From contig NZ_QWGG01000006.1 in assembly GCF_003730195.1 (NCBI RefSeq), positions 186,001 to 250,000 of the forward strand: a stretch of 64,000 nucleotides of DNA. The letters are read 5' to 3'. The position numbers and the translations under genes were made by a program. The stretch is from Halosimplex salinum (lineage in GTDB: Archaea > Halobacteriota > Halobacteria > Halobacteriales > Haloarculaceae). Position 1 is the stretch's first letter; every line of letters begins with the position of its first letter. The notes below the pieces were generated by a model. It was not told where the DNA came from. It searched no databases and saw only the letters and a list, made by a program, of their open reading frames with translations. Of this stretch, positions 53,031-60,485 are shown one piece after another.

Positions 53031-54100
53031 ACATCTTCGGAGACGTGGTACTGCGGTTCCATGGGAAGAACACGGACACCGTCCAGCACGTCAGGAAGGA
53101 CTACCAGCCGTTTGAAGTGGACGGGGAGTCGGTCGACCACATCGACATCGACGTCCAGTTCGTCGAGGAGACCTCCAGCGAGGAGGAGAGCGTCCACATC
53201 CGGGACCCGGTCGCCTACGACGGCCAGGGCGTTTTCTTCCATCCCAGCGGGTCGTGGAGCGTCATGCGGATCGATTTCGACGCTATCGGGAACGGGACGT
53301 GCCGAGTCACCTGCGACGTCAACTTCAACCGGTACCTGATGGCGAAACTGGTCGACCACCTCATCCACCTGTCCCTCCTCAAGGAGGGCGCTGCCTTCTG
53401 TCACAGTGCCGCGTTCGAACACGAGGGCGATGTCGTCGTCTGTCCGGCGTGGCGCGACGTTGGGAAGACGAACCTGTTGCTGTCGGTACTGGACGACGGC
53501 GCCGATTACATCGCCGACGACCTGTGTATCGTCCGCCGGGACGGAACCGTCCACTCGCTGCCGAAGCGGCTGAACCTCCTCCACTACAACTTCAAAGAAT
53601 ACCCGCACCTGCTGAACGAGACCTCACAGGAGTTTCAGGGGCTCTGGGACTTCGTCGAGCGCGCACGGTCGGGGGAGTTCGGACTCGACGACGATGAGAT
53701 CGCCACGCTGACGAGTCAGGCCAGGATGCGCGTCTCCCCCTACGAGGCGTTCGATCTCGAACCGAACGTCGAACCCCGTCCGATCGACAGGCTCTGCCTC
53801 CTGCGCCGGGTGAACCCCGACGACTGCCCGGTGACCCACGCGCCTGTCGATGGGCAGGAACTGGCCCACCGGATGTACGCCACGATGGAGTTCGAGATGT
53901 CGTACTTGCTGCTCGGGTACAGGGCACACAAAGCGCAGGTCGGATCCGTGAATGAGTATCTCGAGCGGGCGAAGCAGCGCCACCTTGAGGTGTACGAGGA
54001 GGCGATCGATTCCGTGTCCGACCTCCTCAAATTGAACGTTCCGTCGCAGAACCACGCGAAGGACGTCCAGCGCGAGATCGAGACGCTGATCCGGACATGA
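53021..54100 (+). CDS. HPr-kinase-like P-loop protein 2
   Basis: A 359-residue protein, same two-part arrangement as the gene before. FCHSAAFEHEGDVVVCPAWRDVGKTNLLLS has a P-loop-like stretch at about 141-151, but the first Gly of G-x4-G-K-T is Ala143. DYIADDLCIVRRD (A165-D166-D167) matches the HprK ADD motif. The C-terminal ~150 residues are helical and unassigned. Start ATG at 53021, overlapping the first gene's stop; its last bases (ATGA) overlap the SpsF-like gene, so five genes are coupled. Function unknown; related to HprK by motif only. Confidence 0.72.
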   Translation: MYLDIFGDVVLRFHGKNTDTVQHVRKDYQPFEVDGESVDHIDIDVQFVEETSSEEESVHIRDPVAYDGQGVFFHPSGSWSVMRIDFDAIGNGTCRVTCDVNFNRYLMAKLVDHLIHLSLLKEGAAFCHSAAFEHEGDVVVCPAWRDVGKTNLLLSVLDDGADYIADDLCIVRRDGTVHSLPKRLNLLHYNFKEYPHLLNETSQEFQGLWDFVERARSGEFGLDDDEIATLTSQARMRVSPYEAFDLEPNVEPRPIDRLCLLRRVNPDDCPVTHAPVDGQELAHRMYATMEFEMSYLLLGYRAHKAQVGSVNEYLERAKQRHLEVYEEAIDSVSDLLKLNVPSQNHAKDVQREIETLIRT

Positions 54101-54798
54101 CGGTCGTCGCTCTCATCCCCGCTCGGTTGGACTCGACGCGGTTGCCGCGCAAACAGCTCAGGGAGATCGCGGGACGACCGATGATCGACTACCTCGCGGC
54201 GCGCATGGCGGCGGTCCCCGCGGTCGACGAGGTCGCCGTCGCGACGACGGACCGCCCGATAGACGACGAGTTGGCCTCCTGGGCCGACCGTATGGACGTC
54301 GGGTGCTACCGGGGCGACCTGGCAGACGTGCTCGGCCGGCTGACCGCCGCCGCAGACGCGTTCGACGCCGACGTCGTCGTCCGCGCGAACGGGGACAACC
54401 CCCTCTTGGCGCCGGAGGTGACTGCGGCGGGACTGGGAGCGTTGAAACGAGCCGGGGACGAGTACGTGACTGGCAAGAACATGTTTACCGGGATCCCGGT
54501 CGGGCTCGGGCCGGGAATCATCGAGACGGACACGCTCGTGCGACTCAGCGAAGTCGCGACCGCCCCGTACCACCGGGAGCACGTGACGACGTACGTGTTT
54601 GAGAACCCAGACGAGTTCGACTGGTCGCCGATCCCGGTCGAGAGCGGCTGGATCGCACGGGAGCTCAGTCTGACGGTCGATACCGCCGAACAGTTCGAGT
54701 ACGCCGCGGAAACCGTCGATCGGCTCCCCGGCGGCCAGTCGGGCGAGTGGTCGGTGAAAGATATAATTGCGGCCGCCGAAGAAGTGGATGGTACGTGA
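54097..54798 (+). CDS. SpsF-like cytidylyltransferase/glycosyltransferase-fold protein (CMP-nonulosonate synthetase candidate)
   Basis: A 233-residue nucleotidyltransferase of the SpsF/CMP-KDO synthetase-like group. IPARLDSTRLPRKQL (residues 7-21) is the CTP-binding loop. RANGDNPLL (about 97-105) supplies the metal Asp. It probably activates a nonulosonic acid with CMP, or acts as SpsF does in Bacillus spore coat synthesis. It overlaps the kinase-like gene by 4 nt and is followed, after 2 nt, by the NeuB-like synthase. Confidence 0.82.
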   Translation: MTVVALIPARLDSTRLPRKQLREIAGRPMIDYLAARMAAVPAVDEVAVATTDRPIDDELASWADRMDVGCYRGDLADVLGRLTAAADAFDADVVVRANGDNPLLAPEVTAAGLGALKRAGDEYVTGKNMFTGIPVGLGPGIIETDTLVRLSEVATAPYHREHVTTYVFENPDEFDWSPIPVESGWIARELSLTVDTAEQFEYAAETVDRLPGGQSGEWSVKDIIAAAEEVDGT

Positions 54799-54800
54799 CC

Positions 54801-55826
54801 ATGCGAGACCACTTCTCCATCGGGGGGCGGACGATCGGCCCCGACCAGCCGCCATTCGTTGTTGCAGAGGTCGGAATGAACCACAACGGCGATCTAGACC
54901 TGGCGCGGGACCACGTCGAAGCGGCGGCCGACGCGGGCGCGGACGCCGTCAAGTTCCAGACGTACGAAACTGACGCCTATTTCTCCGACGAGTACGGGGA
55001 CCTGGACACCCGCCGGGAGTACGAACTGCGACCGGAGTGGCACCGGGAGCTCAAAACGCTGGCGGCGGAGCACAGTCTCGCGTTCCTCTCGACCCCGTTC
55101 GACCGCCGGAGCGTCGAACTCCTCGACGACCTGGAGGTCCCCTGTTACAAGATCGCGTCGTTCGACGTCACGAACCACCAGCTGATCAGGCAGATCGCGG
55201 AGAAAGGCGAACCGATCATCCTCTCCACGGGGTACTCGACCCACAGTGAAATCGCCGAGGCCGTCGAGGTCGTACTGTCGACCGGAAACGACCGACTCGC
55301 ACTGCTACACTGCATCTCGTCGTACCCGACGCCCCTCGAATGGATGAACGTCAGTGCCGTTGAGACGCTCGCCGACGCGTTCGGGACCCCGGTCGGGCTC
55401 TCGGACCACACGCACGGTTCCCACACGGCGGCGGTACTGGCCACGGCGATGGGCGCAAGCGTGATAGAGAAACACTTCACCATCGACAACGACCTGCCCG
55501 GCTACGACCACGCGATGAGCGAGACCCCCGAGACATTCTCCAAGCTGACGACGGAGGTCAGAAACGCACACGAAGCGCTCGGGGACGGCGACCTCTCGCC
55601 ACTGCCGGAAGAGACCGACAGCCTCCCGGAGGCGCGACGGACGCTCCACTGGCGGGGCTCCTACGAGGCCGGGACGGAGATCGCCCCGGAGATGTTCCTA
55701 CCGCTCCGACCGGGCGGGGGACTGCCGGTCAAGCGGATTGACGAACTCGCTGGCCGCCGGCTCGGGAAGTCGGTCGAGGGGCGAGAACGGGTTCAACTAG
55801 GCCAGATCGACTGGGACGAGGACTGA
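54801..55826 (+). CDS. NeuB/SpsE-family nonulosonic acid synthase
   Basis: Condenses phosphoenolpyruvate with an N-acyl amino sugar to a nine-carbon sialic-acid-like sugar. 341 residues: a TIM-barrel NeuB domain (VGMNHNGDLDLARDHV about 25-39; KFQTYETD; STPFDRRSV; YKIAS; LHCISSYPTP; GLSDHT; IEKHFTIDND) and a C-terminal SAF antifreeze-like domain (about 280-341, LYWRGS-type segment GLPVKRIDELAGRRLG). The start ATG is at 54801, two bases after the SpsF-like stop. It is part of the coupled unit ending with a PseG-like gene. Confidence 0.93.
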   Translation: MRDHFSIGGRTIGPDQPPFVVAEVGMNHNGDLDLARDHVEAAADAGADAVKFQTYETDAYFSDEYGDLDTRREYELRPEWHRELKTLAAEHSLAFLSTPFDRRSVELLDDLEVPCYKIASFDVTNHQLIRQIAEKGEPIILSTGYSTHSEIAEAVEVVLSTGNDRLALLHCISSYPTPLEWMNVSAVETLADAFGTPVGLSDHTHGSHTAAVLATAMGASVIEKHFTIDNDLPGYDHAMSETPETFSKLTTEVRNAHEALGDGDLSPLPEETDSLPEARRTLHWRGSYEAGTEIAPEMFLPLRPGGGLPVKRIDELAGRRLGKSVEGRERVQLGQIDWDED

Positions 55827-55831
55827 CAGAG

Positions 55832-56878
55832 ATGCGGTGGCTCTTCCGGTGTAACGTCGCGAGCGAGCGCTTCGCCGACGACGACGCGGATGTACAGGGG
55901 ATCGGCCACGCGATGCGTTGTCTCTCAGTGGCCAGGGCGGCGGAGGCAGCGGGCGACGTGGCGATGTTCACCATCGAGGGCGCGGACGACATCGTCCCGT
56001 TCCTTGAGAAGACCGGTCTCGACTTCCGTCTGAACCGGGACCATTTCGACGTCGCGCAGAGGTACGACCCCGACGTCGTGGTCACCGACGTCAACTACTG
56101 CGATAGGCGGGCGGTCGAGCGGTTCCGGGACATCGCGCCAGTCGTCAACTTGGCGCCCCGCGGCGAAGTGAAGTATTACGCCGACCTCACGTTCACGAGC
56201 GAGGCGATCCGGGACGTTCCGGAGCCGGACGACGCGATGTTCGATCGCTGGTACAGCGGCCCTGAATACACAATTATCAGCGACGATTTCGTCAGACGAC
56301 GGGCGGTGATGGACGGGGCGGATCCGCCGGTCGAACGCGGAAAAGTCGTGATCAACATGGGCGGGGTCGACGAGTCCGACCGGACGGGCAAGGTCCTGGA
56401 GCTGCTCTCAGCGGACCTCGTCGAGCGGCTCGACCTTACGATCACCGCCGGTCCGTTCAATCCGAACGCGGACGCGCTCCGGGCCCGCTGCGACGAACTC
56501 GGCGGTGCCGTCGAGTTCCTCCACGCACCGGACGACCTCGCCGCGGTTCTGTCCGGTTCGGAGTTCGCCGTCCTCGGGGCCGGCATCTCGACATACGAGG
56601 CGCTCGCGATCGGCGTACCGAGTCTGAACGTCGGTCTCTCGTCGTTCCACGACGAGCGGGGGGCCGTACTCGAATCCGAGGACCTCGGTGTGTACCTCGG
56701 GAACGTCGAGGACCTGACAGCCGACAGGGTCAACGATACGATCGGGTCGCTACTCGGCGGCGACGACCGCCTCGACCGGATCCGGTCGAAGGGGTTCCAC
56801 GCCGTCGACGGGTCGGCGAGCGAACAGATCCTCTCGCGCGTCCGCACGTACCTGAACGACGGGTCGTCGCGCGAATGA
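55832..56878 (+). CDS. PseG/SpsG-family protein (UDP-sugar hydrolase or GT-B transferase)
   Basis: A 348-residue GT-B-fold protein. The N-terminal VQGIGHAMRCLSVARAAEAAG (about 21-40) carries the G-x-G-H-x2-R motif of PseG, which removes UDP from altrose-type sugars before the synthase acts. The C-terminal half has GAGISTYEALAIGVPSLNVGL, the nucleotide-binding loop. It matches SpsG of the spsE-spsF-spsG set. It is 5 nt after the NeuB-like gene. Confidence 0.85.
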   Translation: MRWLFRCNVASERFADDDADVQGIGHAMRCLSVARAAEAAGDVAMFTIEGADDIVPFLEKTGLDFRLNRDHFDVAQRYDPDVVVTDVNYCDRRAVERFRDIAPVVNLAPRGEVKYYADLTFTSEAIRDVPEPDDAMFDRWYSGPEYTIISDDFVRRRAVMDGADPPVERGKVVINMGGVDESDRTGKVLELLSADLVERLDLTITAGPFNPNADALRARCDELGGAVEFLHAPDDLAAVLSGSEFAVLGAGISTYEALAIGVPSLNVGLSSFHDERGAVLESEDLGVYLGNVEDLTADRVNDTIGSLLGGDDRLDRIRSKGFHAVDGSASEQILSRVRTYLNDGSSRE

Positions 56879-57018
56879 GGACCGCCCACTACCGACCGAC
56901 AACGGTCCCACGCGCCGTCCACTCGGATCGCGGCCCCGTACCCACAGACAACTACAATACGCTGGCCGACATCCTCACCGAGAACTTCGAATGTACGGGA
57001 CGATCAAGGGCACGATAG
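56875..57018 (+). other. 47-codon open frame between PseG-like and acyltransferase genes
   Basis: ATG at 56875 overlaps the PseG-like stop (ATGA), as for real coupled genes. The peptide contains HSDRGPVPTDNYNTLADIL and TENFECTG, which looks protein-like, but the frame stops 27 nt inside the acyltransferase gene in another frame. It may be a gene remnant or a small coupled ORF. Confidence 0.35.
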
Positions 57019-57749
57019 CGACGGTCGCTTCTGCGACCCGGTATCCGGGCGTCCTCTGTTGGGCGATAAACCGGAGCCCCGTCGCGACGACGATCCGCCG
57101 CGGATCCGGCGTTTCGATCGGGCGAAGCTGTACCATTCGGGGGACCGTGTCACTGGGGAACCGTTCCAGGGTCGGCCACGACTGCACGCTCCGGGGCAAA
57201 ATCGAGACGGGGCCGCACGTCACCGTGGGCGACGACGCGCTACTCAGAGGGGACGTGACCGTCGGACGGCGTTCAAACCTCGTCGAGAACAACGACTTGG
57301 TCGGCGAGATCTCGATCGGGAACTTCTGTGCCATCGCTCCCGACGTTCGCTGCCAGGCCAAAGACCACGTCACGAACAAGGCCGGACTGCAAACGGACTT
57401 CTATCGCGACCTTCTAGATGCCGAACTCGGCTACACCGCCGACGGCCCCATCCGGATCGGCAACGACGTGTGGATCGGCGCTCGGTCGATCGTTTTATCG
57501 GGGGTCACGATCGGCGACGGTGCCATCGTGGCCGGTGGATCGGTCGTTACGAATGACGTGGAGCCGTACTCCTTGGTCGCAGGTGTCCCGGCGGAACACA
57601 AGCGCTGGCGGTTCCCGGAGCGGATCCGCGAGGAACTCCTTGACATCGAGTGGTGGACGTGGAGCGACGAGCGGATCCGGGCCAACGAGGAGTTCTTCGT
57701 GAGTGAGCTTGACGACCGGGAGTCTGTCCGCGAACTGATCGTGGAGTGA
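56991..57749 (+). CDS. left-handed beta-helix (hexapeptide) acyltransferase
   Basis: A 252-residue acyltransferase of the CatB/WbbJ group. Isoleucine-patch hexapeptide repeats run from about residue 45 to 120 (VSLGNRSRVGHDCTLRG, VTVGDDALLRG, ISIGNFCAIAP). An inserted loop with FYRDLLDAELGYT precedes the second helix part (GNDVWIGARSIVLSGVTIGDGAIVAGGSVV). It would N- or O-acetylate a sugar, for instance the amino sugar for the NeuB-like synthase. It starts with the ATG at 56991, 112 nt after the PseG-like gene. Confidence 0.88.
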   Translation: MYGTIKGTIATVASATRYPGVLCWAINRSPVATTIRRGSGVSIGRSCTIRGTVSLGNRSRVGHDCTLRGKIETGPHVTVGDDALLRGDVTVGRRSNLVENNDLVGEISIGNFCAIAPDVRCQAKDHVTNKAGLQTDFYRDLLDAELGYTADGPIRIGNDVWIGARSIVLSGVTIGDGAIVAGGSVVTNDVEPYSLVAGVPAEHKRWRFPERIREELLDIEWWTWSDERIRANEEFFVSELDDRESVRELIVE

Positions 57750-57753
57750 CCGT

Positions 57754-59352
57754 TCACTCCGGAGTGTGGACTGGTCCGTCGGCGAGGACCCCCTCCACGG
57801 CGGTGTCGAAGTTGACGTTTCCAGGCTCGATATCGTCGTGCGATACCGGCAGCCAACGCGTCTGGTTGTCGACCGTCTCGTAGAAGGGGAAGTCGACGTG
57901 CGTGCGAACCATGAACATGTAGGCGTAGCGCTTGGCGGTCCTGCGCATCTCCTCGGTCAGTTCGAGTTCGTCAAGTCGTGAGAGCGTGTCCTCGTACTCC
58001 GACTTCGTCTCAGGGTCGTAGGTGAACCCGGCCCCGCGGTAATGGGTCTCGCCGCCGACGACGACCGGGTCGCCGAAGTACGGCATCTCCATGCCGACGG
58101 TCGAGTTGTACACGATCCCGACGTCGAGCTGGTCGATGAGTCGGTAGGTGTCGACCTCGGTCTCGGGGGGGAGGAGGACGACGTTGCCGGGCAGTGATCC
58201 GTACTGATCAGTTATCCACTCCGATACCCGCTCGTTCGTCCGTTTCATCGCCTCGACGGGGTGGGTCTTGATGACCAACTGCACGTCCCCGTGGTCCGCG
58301 ATCGTCTCGATGGTCGCCGAGATCCACTCGAAGGGATCATGGAACGCGCCGCCGGTCGCCGTGAGCGAGGCGTCCCAGATGAGGTTAGTGAACATCCCGG
58401 CCGTCACCTCGTAGTCGGCGCTCGAATCCAGCGCCTCGTCGGCCTCGCCGACCACGTCGAACCGGGTCGTCTCCCCCTCACGACGCCCCTCCATGATCTC
58501 GTCGATCCGCGCCTCCTGCGAACCACTCAGCGGCTCGGAGACCGCCGCTTCGATCGTCGCTTCGTCGGAGAACTGGTGCATCGGCGAACGGTTCTTAGCG
58601 TTGCCGAACATCACCGTCCGGTCGCGGTAGCCGCTCGCGTACGTCATCGAGGCGATCCCCGCTTCCGCGGCGACGGCCGCGAAGAGCCCGCCGTAGACGT
58701 ACGGGGCGTGGTTGACTAAGGTCGCGTCGACATCGTACTCCGCTATTGCTGCGTATCCGGCGTCAACGATGTCCATCGCGGTGTCGAGGAACCTGAGGTA
58801 CGTCTCCCGGTCCCCGGAGTCGTCGAGATCGAAGTGGTACCGTCGCAGGAACCGACGGGCCGACGCTTCCGCGTAGTCGGAGACGCGGATCCCGCGGTAC
58901 TCAAGGGAACGAGGGTCTGACAGCGCATACGGGTCAGGCCTCGACTCCCCACCTGCGAGGGCCGAGAGCGGGACGGGATCCAGGCCGAACGCACTGAACA
59001 GGTTCTCCCCGTGGTGGTGACAGAGGGCGCACGCACTCAGATCGTCGTGCTGTTCCCGGGCGTGACAGATAGCCACGTCGTTGTCACATAGCGTCACTAT
59101 CGGCTCGTACCCGCGGCACCGAAACGCATGAGCCATGATACAGTACTTGAAGACCCCCGATGCGTCCCGACCCTGGACGACCGGCAGGAGGACACGCCCA
59201 TCCACCTCCGAATCGGGCAGTTCGTACGAGCGGATGCGTTCGTCGACGGCGAAGTCGTATCTGTCGCTGTTCGCAAAGTACGCGTCGAGAAGGTGATCCT
59301 CGACGTTCAGTCGATACCCGAGTCGGAGGATCTCCCGCTTCAGACCGGACAT
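57754..59352 (-). CDS. GT-B-like surface-polysaccharide (capsule/CDP-glycerol-type) transferase
   Basis: A 532-residue protein that I place in the capsule polysaccharide/Kdo-transferase-like GT-B group, mainly on its C-terminal half: VIKTHPVEAMKRTNERVSEW, LIDQLDVGIVYNSTVGMEMPY and DPVVVGGETHYRGAGFTYDP are typical donor-binding segments. The N-terminal half contains a CHAREQ...CALCHHHGENLF cysteine/histidine cluster (about 95-130) that may bind a metal. Start ATG at 59352, set by a TATA box 29 nt upstream. It faces the acyltransferase gene, 4 nt away. Confidence 0.72.
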   Translation of the reverse strand: MSGLKREILRLGYRLNVEDHLLDAYFANSDRYDFAVDERIRSYELPDSEVDGRVLLPVVQGRDASGVFKYCIMAHAFRCRGYEPIVTLCDNDVAICHAREQHDDLSACALCHHHGENLFSAFGLDPVPLSALAGGESRPDPYALSDPRSLEYRGIRVSDYAEASARRFLRRYHFDLDDSGDRETYLRFLDTAMDIVDAGYAAIAEYDVDATLVNHAPYVYGGLFAAVAAEAGIASMTYASGYRDRTVMFGNAKNRSPMHQFSDEATIEAAVSEPLSGSQEARIDEIMEGRREGETTRFDVVGEADEALDSSADYEVTAGMFTNLIWDASLTATGGAFHDPFEWISATIETIADHGDVQLVIKTHPVEAMKRTNERVSEWITDQYGSLPGNVVLLPPETEVDTYRLIDQLDVGIVYNSTVGMEMPYFGDPVVVGGETHYRGAGFTYDPETKSEYEDTLSRLDELELTEEMRRTAKRYAYMFMVRTHVDFPFYETVDNQTRWLPVSHDDIEPGNVNFDTAVEGVLADGPVHTPE

Positions 59353-59375
59353 GCGATTCAGTACCGGCGCTGACG

Positions 59376-59385
59376 CGTTTATATC
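59376..59385 (-). promoter_or_regulatory. TATA box of the capsule-type transferase gene
   Basis: GATATAAACG on the minus strand is centred about 29 nt upstream of the ATG at 59352 and supports that start over the in-frame ATG-like codon at 59394, which lies upstream of the box. Confidence 0.65.
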
Positions 59386-59567
59386 TTCGCCCACCTGGCC
59401 GTGCGGGTCACGCCGATCCGAGGTGTGCGACGAGCGTTCGGCTCGCGATCCGGTGGCGGTACCGACCAGTTCGGCAGTATCGAACTGTCTCAGTCATAGA
59501 GCGACCCGGTATAATCGCCGCCGCGCCACGGCCCCCTTCTGTTGCGAGGCTGACTCCGGGCGGATCA

Positions 59568-59578
59568 ACCTTTATGTA
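59568..59578 (+). promoter_or_regulatory. TATA box of the FkbM methyltransferase gene
   Basis: ACCTTTATGTA is centred about 27 nt upstream of the ATG at 59601. The ATG at 59574 lies within the box itself, so the leaderless start at 59601 is preferred. Confidence 0.6.
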
Positions 59579-59600
59579 CCGGGATAAATTACGGGAGCCA

Positions 59601-60404
59601 ATGCCGCTCCCACCGAGACTGAAAGTGGCGGTCGACCGCACAATGATCTCGATGAGGTCCGTGTTCGGTGGATCGATCGTCAGCGATATACCCGGGGTAA
59701 AGGCAGTGTACCGGCGATTCAGAAATTCGTACGACGGGCAGTACATCGACGGGCATCTCATGCTCACGGCAGAGACCGAACTCGGGGACATCTCCTACAA
59801 CGAGAACTACGAGCGGGGTCCACGGTCGGTGTTCACGTCCCTGATCGCCTCGGGAGACACCGTCGCAGACGTCGGAGCCAGCACCGGCCTGTATACGCTC
59901 CCCGCGGCCTCGGCCGCCGGGCCGGAGGGGGAGGTGGTCGCGTTCGAGCCGTCGGACCGAGTTGAGACGCTCGCGCGGAACCTCGAAGTGAACGGCTATG
60001 AGGATGTGCGGATCGAGAATTGCGCCGTCTCCGATTCCGCCGGTGAGACGGAGTTCATCGAACGGAAAGAGCCTCGACAGCGAAGTCGGTCGGTATCGCT
60101 TGACGAGTACTTCGAGCGACCTCCCGATGTCGTGAAGATAGACGTCGAGGGTCACGAGGTGAGTATCCTCCACGGAATGAGAGAGACCCTCGCACAGCGA
60201 ATTACGGACGTCCTCTGTGAGACCCACCCCGAGAAGTGCGCCGTGTTCGGGGACGACCTCACCGACATCGACGACATACTGTCCGAGTTCGGGTACGAGG
60301 TGTACGCCGTCTCGGACGACGGAGAGCTGACGCCGACGACCGCCAGCGGTGACAAACAGCGCTGTCTGTTCACTCCCGCGTCGGACACGGGACCGCCCGA
60401 GTAA
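59601..60404 (+). CDS. FkbM-family SAM-dependent methyltransferase
   Basis: A 267-residue methyltransferase: SAM motif I DVGASTGLYTLPAASAAGPEGEVVAFEP (about 84-111), and the FkbM signature VVKIDVEGHEVSILHGM (about 175-191). FkbM enzymes O-methylate sugars in glycans and antibiotics; here it would modify the surface glycan. Start at 59601 by promoter position (alternative 59574 adds nine residues). Divergent from the capsule-type transferase gene, convergent with the sulfatase-like gene. Confidence 0.87.
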   Translation: MPLPPRLKVAVDRTMISMRSVFGGSIVSDIPGVKAVYRRFRNSYDGQYIDGHLMLTAETELGDISYNENYERGPRSVFTSLIASGDTVADVGASTGLYTLPAASAAGPEGEVVAFEPSDRVETLARNLEVNGYEDVRIENCAVSDSAGETEFIERKEPRQRSRSVSLDEYFERPPDVVKIDVEGHEVSILHGMRETLAQRITDVLCETHPEKCAVFGDDLTDIDDILSEFGYEVYAVSDDGELTPTTASGDKQRCLFTPASDTGPPE

Positions 60405-60485
60405 CCACGCGCATCTTCCGACATCTTCACGGGATTGGGCCGACCGGGTGGTCTGTCCGGAGGGACGCGACGCAGGCTCCTCGGG

